Under the pieces are notes generated by a model. The model made no database searches, was not told the DNA's origin, and was given only the letters and a program-made list of their open reading frames with translations. Source: an uncultured Alphaproteobacteria bacterium (GTDB lineage Bacteria; Pseudomonadota; Alphaproteobacteria; GCA-2731375). From it: a stretch of DNA of 64,000 nucleotides. Shown piece after piece: positions 8,085-16,818 of the stretch (its first letter is position 1; each line of letters opens with the position of its first letter). The stretch spans positions 310,001-374,000 of the forward strand of contig CATOSZ010000001.1 in NCBI GenBank assembly GCA_951812805.1, written 5' to 3'. Position numbers and translations under genes: made by a program.

Positions 8085-9991
8085 ATCGGGTAGGAGGGGT
8101 CCTCTCGGCGCCCCTCCTCCCACACCACCGGGCATACGTTCTACGTACCACGGCGGTTTCCGGTCAGTTGTAACGCGAGATACCTATCGGTCATAGGGAC
8201 AAGCCCCTGGCCTTCGAACCAAGCCAGGGTCATGGCTTCGGTGGCTTGATAGCTGAGGGACTTGCGCCACCAGCCCTTGCCGGAGAGAGCCAAGATCCAG
8301 GCCCGCCGCTCGGGCACCCCGAGGCTTCGCAGGAAGTCCGCTTGCGCCTTGGTGCGCTTGCATTGCTTGAGCCGGACACAGCGCAGTTTTCGACGGATCC
8401 AGCCGTCGAGACGCCGAAGCTGGCTCGCGCAACGGGCATGGCGGAAGTACGTCACCCAGCCGGCGAGGAAGCCGTTGAGTTCGCCGACCATGCGCGCGAG
8501 GCTGATGCCCCGGTTGCGCCGGGTGATCTCGCGAACCCGTTGCTTCGCCCGCCGCAGGCTTTGCGGCGCGATGCCGAGCGATCCATCCGACAACAGCCGG
8601 TGGCCGAGGAACTTGCGGTCCCCGGCCGGAGCGACGGCACTTTTCTCCTGGTTGACCCGCAGATGCAACCTGCCTTGGAGGAATTCGGCGACCGAGGCCA
8701 TCACCCGCTCGCCCGCCGCTCGAGTGCGAACGTAGATGTTCACGTCGTCGGCATAACGGCAGAAGCTATGGCCCCGCGCCTCCAGCATCCGGTCCAGATC
8801 GTCCAGTAGAAGATTGGCCAGCAGCGGCGACAGCGGGCCGCCTTGCGGCGTGCCCTCATGGCGCCGGATGCAGACGCCGGTCTGCATCATCCCCGCTTGC
8901 AGAAAGCGACGGATGGTGCGCAGCAGGCGCTTGTCGCCAATCCGCCCAGCCAGTCGGGACATCAGAATGTCGTGATTGACCCGGTCGAAGAACGCCTCCA
9001 GATCCAGGTCGACCACAATCCCGCGGCCTTCGGCAACGTACTTACCCGCTTGGGCCAGAGCATCGTGAGCGCTCCGGCCCGGACGGAAGCCGAAACTCGA
9101 AGCCGAGAAACCCGGATCGAGGATCGGCTGAAGGACGTGCAGGATGGCTTGCTGAACCAGACGATCCAGCACCGTCGGGATGCCCAATTGCCGCATCCCG
9201 CCTCCCGGCTTGGGGATCGAGACCCCCTTCACCGGTTGGGGCCGATAGTCGCCTCGCGACAACGCCGCCACCAGCGCGTCCTTGTGATCGACGAGCCAGA
9301 GCCGCAGGTCTTGGATGGTCATCCCATCCACGCCCGCCGACCCCTTGTTCGCCTTCACCCGCTTGTAGGCTTGGTTCAGGTTGGCGGAACTCACCACCCG
9401 TTCCATCAGGTCTTGCGTCAAGGCTCGTTGCCGGTCCAACGCCGTGCGCACTTGTGGCACCTCGCAGGCTCCAGTTCCGGTTCCGCCGTCACCAGGGGCC
9501 TCGGGGCGCAGCGCCTTCATCAGGGCCTCGTCGAAAAGGTCCAATTGATAGCCACCGCCTTGCTGCCGCTCCATGCTCATCGAGTTGGTCCAGACTGCTC
9601 CTTGCTATTCGGATTCGGCCCTTCGGCGCCTCGCGGCCCCTACTATGGCCTCGGCTGACTTCTCCACCGCCGTCGCTCCCCGTCGCCGGGTCGCTACTCG
9701 GTTCCCCCGAGAGCGCTGGAGATCTCCCTGGGTAAAACCTTGATCTTTCCGCCGGTCGCGGCCGGATTTACCAATGCGATGTCCGAACGACTATCGGGCA
9801 TCGCCATCCATTGCTGGCTTACCCCATCGCACCGGCCTGATATCCGGTTTCTGTTCGTCCGCTCCGGATTTTGCCTCCGGCTTCCTCCCCACCCCACCTC
9901 GCGGCGACGCAGTTGCCTTCAGCTAACGGTTCCGGTCGTTACGGCCCGTAGAGAACTTCCATCTCCTAGATCAACGCCATGCCAGGCACAC
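8085..9991 (-). mobile_element. Group II intron (class C-like), copy 1, adjoining the etfA terminator
   Basis: This copy has the authentic 5' exon. On the minus strand a 12-bp terminator stem and then TTCTTT directly precede the intron's GTGTG at 9991. Class C introns are known to insert just after Rho-independent terminators at short T-rich sites, and this matches that habit. A possible exon-binding segment AAAGA (complement of 9744-9748) could pair with TCTTT, but this is only a candidate. The copy has the same maturase gene and 3' domains as the other two. Confidence 0.92.
8141..9580 (-). CDS. ltrA: Group II intron reverse transcriptase/maturase (copy 1)
   Basis: The third identical 479-residue reverse transcriptase/maturase, with YADD at about residues 280-283 and the RT blocks listed for the 4327-5766 copy. 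It is the copy nearest etfA. About 411 bases of ribozyme (9581-9991) separate the intron 5' end from the ATG at 9580, as in the other copies. The protein lacks an endonuclease domain, so mobility probably relies on nascent lagging strands or on structured single-stranded targets such as terminator hairpins, as known for class C introns. Confidence 0.95.
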   Translation of the reverse strand: MSMERQQGGGYQLDLFDEALMKALRPEAPGDGGTGTGACEVPQVRTALDRQRALTQDLMERVVSSANLNQAYKRVKANKGSAGVDGMTIQDLRLWLVDHKDALVAALSRGDYRPQPVKGVSIPKPGGGMRQLGIPTVLDRLVQQAILHVLQPILDPGFSASSFGFRPGRSAHDALAQAGKYVAEGRGIVVDLDLEAFFDRVNHDILMSRLAGRIGDKRLLRTIRRFLQAGMMQTGVCIRRHEGTPQGGPLSPLLANLLLDDLDRMLEARGHSFCRYADDVNIYVRTRAAGERVMASVAEFLQGRLHLRVNQEKSAVAPAGDRKFLGHRLLSDGSLGIAPQSLRRAKQRVREITRRNRGISLARMVGELNGFLAGWVTYFRHARCASQLRRLDGWIRRKLRCVRLKQCKRTKAQADFLRSLGVPERRAWILALSGKGWWRKSLSYQATEAMTLAWFEGQGLVPMTDRYLALQLTGNRRGT

Positions 9992-10026
9992 AAAGAAGAG
10001 GCCGGCGCGTGTTCCGCGCCGGCCTC
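9992..10026 (-). terminator. Rho-independent terminator of etfA; insertion site of the intron array
   Basis: On the minus strand a perfect 12-bp stem (GAGGCCGGCGCG with CGCGCCGGCCTC) encloses the loop GAACA. TTCTTT follows, and then the intron begins. It lies 29 bases after the etfA stop. The T-tract is cut short by the intron, so the intron's first bases now replace whatever followed it. Confidence 0.9.
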
Positions 10027-10055
10027 GAAAATCCGCTTGAAACGGCGAAAAACGC

Positions 10056-11003
10056 TCAGGCGGGAGGAAGCTTCTCCAGCTCTTCCTTCAGCTCTGGCAC
10101 CGCCTTGAACAGGTCGGCGACGAGGCCGAAATCGGCGATCTGGAAGATCGGCGCTTCCTCGTCCTTGTTGATGGCGACGATGACCTTGGAGTCCTTCATG
10201 CCCGCCAGGTGCTGAATCGCCCCTGAGATGCCGACGGCGATATAGAGCTCGGGTGCTACGACCTTGCCGGTCTGGCCAACCTGGAATTCGTTCGGCACAT
10301 AGCCGGCGTCGACGGCGGCGCGGCTGGCGCCGACGGCGGCGCCGAGCTGGTCGGCGACCTCGAACAGCATCGGGAAGTTGTCGCCCGACTGCATGCCCCG
10401 ACCGCCGGAGACGACGATGCGGGCCGAGGTCAGCTCCGGCCGCTCGCTCTCCGACAGCTCGTTCTTGACGAAGCTGGAGATGCCGGGATCGTCCGCCGCC
10501 GAGACGTCCTCGACCGGGGCGCTGCCGCCGGTCAGCTCCGCCTTGGCGAAGGTGGTGGTGCGCACGGTGATGATCTTGATGGCGTCGCCCGACTGCACGG
10601 TGGCCATGGCGTTGCCGGCATAGATCGGCCGCACGAAGGTATCGGCGGAGACGACCTCGGTGATGTCGGAGATCTGGCTGACGTCGAGCAGGGCGGCGAG
10701 ACGCGGCATGAAGTTCTTGCCGTCGGTGTTGGCGACGGCGAGGATCGCCGCATAGTCGCCCGACAGCGCGCGCAGCAGCTCCGCCATCGGCTCGGCCAGC
10801 ATGGCCTTGTAATGGGCGGCGTCGGCGACGCGGACCTTGGCGACGCCCTGGATTTCGGCGGCCTGTCCGGCGACGGCGCCGACGTCCTGGCCGGCGACCA
10901 GCACGTGGACGTCCGCATCGATGGCCGCGGCGGCGGTGACGACGGCCGCGGCTCCGGGTTTCAGTTCGCCGTTTTCGTAATCGGCTATGACCAGGACGCT
11001 CAT
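10056..11003 (-). CDS. etfA: Electron transfer flavoprotein, alpha subunit
   Basis: A 315-residue ETF alpha subunit. The N-terminal domain opens [17 protein letters not shown]. The C-terminal FAD domain carries the signature [20 protein letters not shown] followed by [16 protein letters not shown]. With EtfB it binds FAD and AMP and carries electrons from acyl-CoA and related dehydrogenases to ETF:quinone oxidoreductase at the membrane. The start codon overlaps the etfB stop by one base (TGATG), so the two are translationally coupled. In many alphaproteobacteria a 3-hydroxybutyryl-CoA dehydrogenase gene follows; here the operon ends at a terminator with introns behind it. Confidence 0.97.
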   Translation of the reverse strand: MSVLVIADYENGELKPGAAAVVTAAAAIDADVHVLVAGQDVGAVAGQAAEIQGVAKVRVADAAHYKAMLAEPMAELLRALSGDYAAILAVANTDGKNFMPRLAALLDVSQISDITEVVSADTFVRPIYAGNAMATVQSGDAIKIITVRTTTFAKAELTGGSAPVEDVSAADDPGISSFVKNELSESERPELTSARIVVSGGRGMQSGDNFPMLFEVADQLGAAVGASRAAVDAGYVPNEFQVGQTGKVVAPELYIAVGISGAIQHLAGMKDSKVIVAINKDEEAPIFQIADFGLVADLFKAVPELKEELEKLPPA

Positions 11004-11752
11004 CAGATCACTCCCGCTTCGTTTCTCAGCTTGTCGACCAGGTCGCCGACGGTTTCGACCTTGATGCCAGCCTCGCGCTTCGGCGGCTCCTCCACCTTCA
11101 GCACGGAGAGGCGCGGCGCGATGTCGATGCCCATATCCTCGGGCGTATTCTCGATGATCGGCTTCTTCTTCGCCTTCATGATGTTCGGCAGCGAGGCGTA
11201 GCGCGGCTCGTTCAGGCGCAGGTCGGTCGTGACGATCGCCGGCATATCGATGGTGATGGTCTGCAGGCCGGCGTCGACCTCGCGGGTCACGTTCAGCTTG
11301 CCGTCGACCAGCTCGAGCTTGGAGGCGAAGGTACCCTGTGGGCGGCCGAGAAGGGCGGCCAGCATCTGTCCGGTCTGGTTGCAGTCGTCGTCGATCGCCT
11401 GCTTGCCGAGGATCACCAGCTCCGGGTTCTCCTCGTCGATGACGGCTTTCAGGATCTTGGCGACATGCAGCGGCTCCAGCTCCGCGTCAGTCTTCACCAG
11501 GATGCCGCGATCGGCGCCCATGGCGAGCGCGGTGCGGATCGTCTCCTGGCACTGCTGAACGCCGATCGAGACGGCGACGACTTCGTCGGCGCTGCCGGCC
11601 TCCTTCATGCGGAGCGCCTCTTCGACGGCGATTTCGTCGAAGGGGTTCATCGACATCTTGACGTTGTTGAGGTCGACCCCGGTCTGATCCGCTTTCACCC
11701 GGATCTTCACGTTGTAGTCGACGACTCGTTTCACCGGGACAAGGATCTTCAT
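11003..11752 (-). CDS. etfB: Electron transfer flavoprotein, beta subunit
   Basis: A 249-residue ETF beta subunit beginning [19 protein letters not shown]. It has the family segments [16 protein letters not shown] and [19 protein letters not shown], which form the AMP-binding domain. It pairs with EtfA as the soluble electron carrier of fatty-acid and amino-acid oxidation. It is the third gene of a minus-strand cluster (HIG1 protein, adenosyltransferase, etfB, etfA). The 159 bases separating it from the adenosyltransferase gene could hold a promoter, but none is obvious. Confidence 0.97.
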   Translation of the reverse strand: MKILVPVKRVVDYNVKIRVKADQTGVDLNNVKMSMNPFDEIAVEEALRMKEAGSADEVVAVSIGVQQCQETIRTALAMGADRGILVKTDAELEPLHVAKILKAVIDEENPELVILGKQAIDDDCNQTGQMLAALLGRPQGTFASKLELVDGKLNVTREVDAGLQTITIDMPAIVTTDLRLNEPRYASLPNIMKAKKKPIIENTPEDMGIDIAPRLSVLKVEEPPKREAGIKVETVGDLVDKLRNEAGVI

Positions 11753-11911
11753 GGCGTCTGCCGCTCCTCGGATTGCGGTTGCTGGTGGGCCGTTGCGGTT
11801 TCGACCGGTCGGCCGTACGGAATCAAAGGGTTGCCGGCCCCCTTGCGGGTGCCGTTGCGCGGCGCAACCTAGGGCCCGGACCCCGCCCTGTCAACGCGCG
11901 TGGGCCTGCTT

Positions 11912-12475
11912 TCAGAGGTTGGCGCCGGGCTTCCAGAGCACGTCCGAGGCGCCGTTGTCGTTGACCATGCGGCCCAGCACGAAGAGATGGTCGGAGAGCC
12001 GGTTGATATAGGCGATCGCCAGCGGATTGAGCGTCTCCGCCGCCGCCAGGTCGACCATCAACCGCTCCGCCCGGCGAACGATCACGCGGGCCATGTGGAG
12101 ATGGGCGCCGGCCGCCGAGCCGCCCGGCAGGATGAAGGACTCGAGCGGCTGCAGATCGGCGTTAATGGCGTCGATCTCGCCTTCCAGCCGGTCGACCTGG
12201 GTCTGCTGGATGCGCAGCGCGCCGGCCCGGCGTTCAGAGTCCTCCGGCGTGCAGAGATCCGCGCCGAGATCGAACAGGTCGTTCTGGATGCGGGCCAGCA
12301 TCTCGTCCGCCGGGCCCGTCGTGTGCAGGCGGGCGAGGCCGATCGCCGCGTTCGCCTCGTCGACCGTGCCGTAGGCGGCGACCCGGGTCGATCCCTTGGC
12401 CACCCGGCTGCCGTCGCCGAGGCTGGTCTCGCCGGCGTCCCCGCCGCGGGTATAGATCTTCGTCAGTCGCACCAT
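11912..12475 (-). CDS. PduO-type cob(I)alamin adenosyltransferase
   Basis: A 187-residue enzyme that transfers the adenosyl group of ATP to cob(I)alamin to make coenzyme B12. The N-terminal ATP-binding motif YTRGGDAGETSLGDG is followed by KGSTRVAAYGTVDEANA. The conserved arginine segment MARVIVRRAERL lies near residue 130, all in a four-helix-bundle fold. It is PduO/MMAB type and unrelated to the CobA/BtuR type. Its position beside etfBA is common in alphaproteobacteria and suggests supply of cofactor to methylmalonyl-CoA or ethylmalonyl-CoA mutases in acyl-CoA metabolism, although no mutase is in the window. Confidence 0.95.
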   Translation of the reverse strand: MVRLTKIYTRGGDAGETSLGDGSRVAKGSTRVAAYGTVDEANAAIGLARLHTTGPADEMLARIQNDLFDLGADLCTPEDSERRAGALRIQQTQVDRLEGEIDAINADLQPLESFILPGGSAAGAHLHMARVIVRRAERLMVDLAAAETLNPLAIAYINRLSDHLFVLGRMVNDNGASDVLWKPGANL

Positions 12476-12491
12476 CGCCGGACCCGTCTCC

Positions 12492-12689
12492 TCAAGCGCC
12501 TTGTGAGAGCAGCAGCAGAACGAACAGCATCACGGCCAGCAGCTGCAGCCCGATCCGCCAGCGCATGAGCTTGTTGGACCTAACGGCGCCGTCCTTGCCG
12601 CCTCTGCCCATGGTGACGACGCCCGCCAACAGGACGCCGACCACGGCGACCAGCGCGACGACGACGGCGATGCCAAGGAACCCGCTCAT
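12492..12689 (-). CDS. HIG1-domain twin transmembrane protein
   Basis: A 65-residue inner-membrane protein with two hydrophobic helices, at about residues 4-26 and 47-62. A basic loop joins them and contains RSNKLMRWRIGLQ, which matches the HIG1 (hypoxia-induced gene 1) signature. Mitochondrial relatives (Rcf1) associate with respiratory complexes III and IV, so a respiratory-chain role is a reasonable inference. It ends 16 bases before the adenosyltransferase start and is probably the first gene of the operon leading into etfBA. Confidence 0.85.
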   Translation of the reverse strand: MSGFLGIAVVVALVAVVGVLLAGVVTMGRGGKDGAVRSNKLMRWRIGLQLLAVMLFVLLLLSQGA

Positions 12690-12732
12690 GGCCCGGGGTG
12701 TACACCTCTTCGCCGGCCGGAGCCACCTAGTT

Positions 12733-14352
12733 TCAAAGGCGGCCGTCGTAGGCCATGCGTTCGATCCGGCAGGCCAGCACCGTGAAGCTGTCGGCCTCGA
12801 GCGCCGCCGTGACCTCGGCCGCGAGGCTCTCCCGGTCCTCGACCACGCGGCCGCGCCCGCCCATGGCCTCGGCGACGGCGGCGAAATCGGTCTCCTGGAA
12901 GTCGACGCCGAGATTGGCGAGGCCGGTGCCGCGCTGCTTCAATTCGATGAGGGCGAGGGAGGCGTCGACGAAGACGACGATGATGACGGGCACGCGGAGG
13001 TCGCGCAGGCTCGCCAATTCGCCCAGGATCATTTCCAGCCCGGCATCGCCCGTGAAGGCGACGACGGCGCGCCGCGGATCGGCCAGCTTGGCGCCGGCGG
13101 CCAGCGGCACGGCGCAGCCCATGGTGCAAAGGCCCGTCGACTGCAACAACGTGCGGGGCTGGTAGCACTCCCAAACCTGGCTCAGCAGGATGCGGTGGGC
13201 ACCGCTGTCGGCCGTGGCGATGGCGTCGCGGGGCAGCGCCGCTCGCACGGTCCGGGTGATTGCCGCCGGGCCCCAGGCCTCGTTCTGGCGGAAGGCGCCG
13301 GCCAGGGTCTCGCGCGCGCGGGCCGGCGCCCCGTCCGGCCAGACGGCGCGCGGTGCGACGTCCTCGGCGATGGCCCGCAGGGCGGGCGCCACGTCGCAGG
13401 TGAAGCTGAGGCCCGCATGGTGCATGTAGTGATCGTTGGAGACGGCCTGGATGTCGATCACGTGCTGGCGTGCCGGATCCCAGGCGTCGCGCCAGCCGGT
13501 GCGCATCTCGATCGGGTCGTAGCCGGCGAGCATGATCAGATCGGCGTCGCGGACCAGCGGCAGCAACTCAGCGTCGGCCGTCGGCGAAAGGCCGGCACCG
13601 CCGAGGGCCAAGGGATCGTCCTCCGCTAGTATGCCCTTGGCCTTGTAGCTGGTGACGAGCGGCATCGAATAGCGCCGCGCGAAGTCCGCCACCGCGTTTG
13701 CGTCGGCCCCGTCCATGGCGTCCAGGCCCGCCAGCAGCAACGGCCGCTCCGCCGCCGCGAGCCAGGTGCGGGCCCGCTCCAGGTCCGGGCCCGGCGCCGG
13801 CGCGGTGGGGGAGGGGCGGACACGGCGCGGGCCGGCCTCGTCGACGGCGCGTGCCGTATCCGAGATCGGCAGGTCGATATGGACGGGACCCGGTCGGGGA
13901 TCGAGGGCGAGGGCCACCGCCTTGTCCGCCAGCGTCGCCGCGCCGCCGGCCCCCAGGCGAAAGCTCGCCTTGGTGATGGGGCGGAAGATCTCCCGGTGGT
14001 CGAAGACCTGGTGCGTGTAGGTCAGCGCCTCGTCCTCGTCGACGCAGCCGGTGAGTACGATCAGCGGTACCCGGTCCTGCCAGGCGTTCGCTGTGACGTT
14101 GACCGCGTTGGCCGCCCCCGGCCCGATGGTCGCCAGCAGGATGCCGGGTGCCCCGCTCACGTGATGGGTGCCCTCGGCCATGAAGCCGGCGGCGTTCTCG
14201 TGCTTGGCCAGGTGAAATTCGATGCCCGCCGCGCGCAGCGCGTTCATCATGGTCAGCACCTCGCCGCCCGGAATGCCGAAGGCGTGCCGGCAGCCGGCCT
14301 CGTAGAGCCGGCGGGCGATCAGGTCCGCCGCGGTCGTCGTCGTTGTCGTCAT
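12733..14352 (-). CDS. Thiamine-pyrophosphate enzyme, acetolactate synthase-like
   Basis: A 539-residue three-domain TPP enzyme. The N-terminal pyrimidine-binding domain carries the catalytic glutamate in AKHENAAGFMAEG at about residue 51. A central domain follows, then a C-terminal pyrophosphate-binding domain with GDAGLEMILGELASL. The usual Asn-Asn after this motif is replaced by Asp-Ala-Ser (FVDASLALIELKQ), so this is not a standard IlvB. It probably decarboxylates or condenses a 2-oxo acid. Its start is 4 bases after the aminotransferase stop, so the aminotransferase could make the 2-oxo acid that this enzyme uses. The substrate is unknown. Confidence 0.88.
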   Translation of the reverse strand: MTTTTTTAADLIARRLYEAGCRHAFGIPGGEVLTMMNALRAAGIEFHLAKHENAAGFMAEGTHHVSGAPGILLATIGPGAANAVNVTANAWQDRVPLIVLTGCVDEDEALTYTHQVFDHREIFRPITKASFRLGAGGAATLADKAVALALDPRPGPVHIDLPISDTARAVDEAGPRRVRPSPTAPAPGPDLERARTWLAAAERPLLLAGLDAMDGADANAVADFARRYSMPLVTSYKAKGILAEDDPLALGGAGLSPTADAELLPLVRDADLIMLAGYDPIEMRTGWRDAWDPARQHVIDIQAVSNDHYMHHAGLSFTCDVAPALRAIAEDVAPRAVWPDGAPARARETLAGAFRQNEAWGPAAITRTVRAALPRDAIATADSGAHRILLSQVWECYQPRTLLQSTGLCTMGCAVPLAAGAKLADPRRAVVAFTGDAGLEMILGELASLRDLRVPVIIVVFVDASLALIELKQRGTGLANLGVDFQETDFAAVAEAMGGRGRVVEDRESLAAEVTAALEADSFTVLACRIERMAYDGRL

Positions 14353-14356
14353 GGGG

Positions 14357-15670
14357 TTAACCGTCCAGGCCGTCGCGGATCGCGGTATCGAGGATTTCCA
14401 GGCCGCTGTCGATCTCGGCCACGGTCGCGGTCAGTGGTGGTGCAAACCGCATGGAGCTTTGGAAATCGGCGCGCACCGTGTGCAGGACCAGACCGAGTTC
14501 GAGGGCGCGGCGCTGGATGCGTGCGGCCAGCTCGCGGTCCGGCTCCCGGCTTTCGCGGTCCTTCACGAACTCCATGCCGATCAGCAGGCCGCGCCCGCGA
14601 ACGTCGCCGATCGATTCGTAGCGTTGCTGCAGGTCGCGCAAGCCCGCCATGAAGTGGGCGCCGAGCTCCGCGGCGCGGCTCGCGAGATCCTCCTCCCGCA
14701 GGATCCGCATGACGGCGACGCCGACGGCGGCGGGCAGGGGATCGGAGAGGTGCGAGGTGTAGAACAGGAAATCCTTGTCGACGCAGGCCTGTTCGATCTC
14801 GTCGCTGGTAATCGTCGCGGAAAGCGGGATGCCGTTGCCCAGCGTCTTCGACAGCGAGAGCACGTCCGGCGGCGCGTCGTCGTGCTCGTAGGCGAAGGTT
14901 CGGCCCGTGCGGCCGAGGCCGGTCTGTGCCTCGTCGAGGATCAGCAGCATGCCGCGCTCCCCGGCCAGCTGCTTGAGCCGCGCGATATAGCCGTCGGGCG
15001 GCACGATGACGCCGCCCGAGCTCTGGATCGGCTCGGCGATGACCGCGGCGGGCGCCCCGCCGGACTGCGCGTCGTAAAGGCCGAAGCCGACCTCCAGGCA
15101 GGTCATGTCGCAGGCGTCGCGGCAATGGCGGATCGGACAGCGATAGCAGTTCGGATTGGGGATCTGGCTCACGCCCGGCGTGCTCGGCCCGTGGCCGCGC
15201 CGGCCGCCGTTCATGGTCACCGCCTGGGCGCCGCCGGTCTGGCCATGCCACGAGCCCGCGAGCGAGAGAACCTCGAAGCCGCCGGTCGCGGTCTTGGCGA
15301 TGCGCAGCGCGGCCTCGTTGCTCTCGCCGCCGGTGGAGAGGAACATCATCCGCGTGAGATTGTCCGGCAGGACCGCGGCGAGCTCGCCGGCGAGGCGGGC
15401 GACGGGCGGCGACATCACGCCCGAGAAGAGGTGCAACACGTCGCGGCAGCTGTCCTCGATCGCCTCGCGGATCGCCGGGTGATTGTGACCCAGCGTCGCG
15501 CACATCTGGCCGGAGCAGAAATCGAGGATGGCGCGCCCGTCCTCGTCATAGACGTAGCTGCCCTCGGCGCGCACGCCGAGATAGGGCGCAAAGCTGGTGC
15601 CGTAGCGAAAGATGTGCTTCTCGACCAGGCCCTTCAATTCGGCCGTCTCGCTTGCGGTGATCTCGCTCAT
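14357..15670 (-). CDS. Class III PLP-dependent aminotransferase (dialkylglycine decarboxylase-like)
   Basis: A 437-residue fold-type I PLP enzyme. The segment LDFCSGQMCATLGHNHPAIR near residue 50 and LILDEAQTGLGRTG near 245 carry the conserved cofactor-binding aspartate region. The PLP lysine is in SLSKTLGNGIPL at about residue 276. The sequence resembles 2,2-dialkylglycine decarboxylase and other omega-aminotransferases. It is immediately followed by the TPP enzyme and faces an M19 dipeptidase-like gene across a 133-base gap, suggesting a small amino-acid or peptide catabolic locus. The amino donor cannot be read from sequence. Confidence 0.9.
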   Translation of the reverse strand: MSEITASETAELKGLVEKHIFRYGTSFAPYLGVRAEGSYVYDEDGRAILDFCSGQMCATLGHNHPAIREAIEDSCRDVLHLFSGVMSPPVARLAGELAAVLPDNLTRMMFLSTGGESNEAALRIAKTATGGFEVLSLAGSWHGQTGGAQAVTMNGGRRGHGPSTPGVSQIPNPNCYRCPIRHCRDACDMTCLEVGFGLYDAQSGGAPAAVIAEPIQSSGGVIVPPDGYIARLKQLAGERGMLLILDEAQTGLGRTGRTFAYEHDDAPPDVLSLSKTLGNGIPLSATITSDEIEQACVDKDFLFYTSHLSDPLPAAVGVAVMRILREEDLASRAAELGAHFMAGLRDLQQRYESIGDVRGRGLLIGMEFVKDRESREPDRELAARIQRRALELGLVLHTVRADFQSSMRFAPPLTATVAEIDSGLEILDTAIRDGLDG

Positions 15671-15803
15671 GGCGCTGCTCCCATACCGTCCGCCGCCAGC
15701 ATCGCTGAAAGCCCGGATCGACGGAAGGGCTTTCCACGTTGTGCCGGCGGCGTTCTCTCAATAGGTTTGCGCGGACGATATGACACGGGGAGGAATGCGG
15801 GCC

Positions 15804-16790
15804 ATGAACGCGGAAGAACTGCATCGCGAGGCGTTGCTGATCGACGGATTGATCATCTCGAATTGGAGCCGCTCGGTCTTCGAGGATATGGCGCGGGGCG
15901 GCGTCAACGTCGCCAACTGCACCTGCAGCGTCTGGGAAGGCTTCCGCGATACGATGAGCAACATCGCCCGCTGGAAGATCTGGCTGGAGGAACACGACGA
16001 CCTGCTCCGCCCGGTGCGCCGGATTTCCGATATCCAGGCGGCGAAGGACGAGGGGCGCGTCGGCATCATCCTCGGCTGGCAGAACACCAGCGCGATCGAG
16101 GACCGGGTCGAATATCTCCGGCTTTTCCATGAATTGGGCGTCCGGGTGATTCAGCTCACCTACAATACCCAGAACCTGGTCGGCAGCGGCTGCTGGGAGG
16201 GACGCGACGGCGGGCTTTCGGACTTCGGCCGCGATGTCATCGACGAGATGAACCGCCTCGGCATCCTGGTCGACCTCTCCCATGTCGGCCCGGTGACCAG
16301 CCGGGAGGCGATCGAGCATTCGAAGGTCCCCGTCGCCTATACCCATTGTTGCCCGACGGGACTGCGCGAGCACCCCCGCAACAAGACGGACGAGGAATTG
16401 CAGCGGATCGTCGCGGCGGGCGGCTTCGTCGGCATCGCCACCTATCCACCTTTCCTGCCGAAGGGGCCGGATACCACGGTCGACGACTGCGTCGATGCCT
16501 TTGATTACACGATTGACCTGGTGGGCGAGGACAATGTCGGCATCGGCACCGACTTCACGCAGGACCAGGGGCCGAGCTTTTTCGAGTGGTTGCGCAGCGA
16601 CAAGGGCGATGGCCGTTCGCTCGCGCCGAACATGACGACGCACGTCACCATGCCGATCGGGTTCGAGACCATCGCCAACTACCCCAACCTCACCGCCGCG
16701 ATGCTCCGGCGCGGCTGGAGCGAGGGACGTGTGCGCAAGATCCTGGGGGAGAACTGGCTGCGCTTCCTCGGCGAGGTCTGGGCGAGCTGA
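15804..16790 (+). CDS. Membrane dipeptidase-like protein (peptidase M19 family)
   Basis: A 328-residue TIM-barrel metallo-hydrolase of the renal dipeptidase family. Recognisable blocks are GIILGWQNTSAIED, VIQLTYNTQNLVGSG, GILVDLSHVGPVTS, VAYTHC and DNVGIGTDFTQDQG. The first metal motif (His-x-Asp after IDG) is missing: the sequence there is IDGLIISNW. A subset of proteobacterial homologues seems to share this, and metal content or activity may differ from true dipeptidases. The ATG at 15804 is chosen because GGGGAGG lies 10 bases upstream; two earlier in-frame ATGs (15780, 15795) lack that spacing. It is divergent from the aminotransferase operon. Confidence 0.85.
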   Translation: MNAEELHREALLIDGLIISNWSRSVFEDMARGGVNVANCTCSVWEGFRDTMSNIARWKIWLEEHDDLLRPVRRISDIQAAKDEGRVGIILGWQNTSAIEDRVEYLRLFHELGVRVIQLTYNTQNLVGSGCWEGRDGGLSDFGRDVIDEMNRLGILVDLSHVGPVTSREAIEHSKVPVAYTHCCPTGLREHPRNKTDEELQRIVAAGGFVGIATYPPFLPKGPDTTVDDCVDAFDYTIDLVGEDNVGIGTDFTQDQGPSFFEWLRSDKGDGRSLAPNMTTHVTMPIGFETIANYPNLTAAMLRRGWSEGRVRKILGENWLRFLGEVWAS

Positions 16791-16818
16791 CGTCACCGAG
16801 GCGAGGCCGAGGGACCGC

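Larger units (their letters stand above)
4271..9991 (-). repeat. Three head-to-tail copies of a 1907-bp group II intron
   Basis: The sequence 4271-6177 repeats at 6178-8084 and again at 8085-9991 with a period of exactly 1907 bases and no spacer. All open frames compared on both strands are identical in the three copies, which indicates near-total or complete nucleotide identity. On the minus strand each unit begins GTGTGCCTGGCATGG and ends CCTACCCGAT, proper group II intron termini. The array fills the gap between the etfA terminator and a small helix-turn-helix gene. The duplication must be very recent unless it is an assembly artefact. Confidence 0.95.

Noticed and set aside
4271-9991. The triple repeat as a CRISPR array, composite transposon or gene amplification of a cellular gene
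   Set aside because: Each unit is 1907 bp with ribozyme ends and a maturase, there are no spacers, and no transposase or cargo gene lies between copies.
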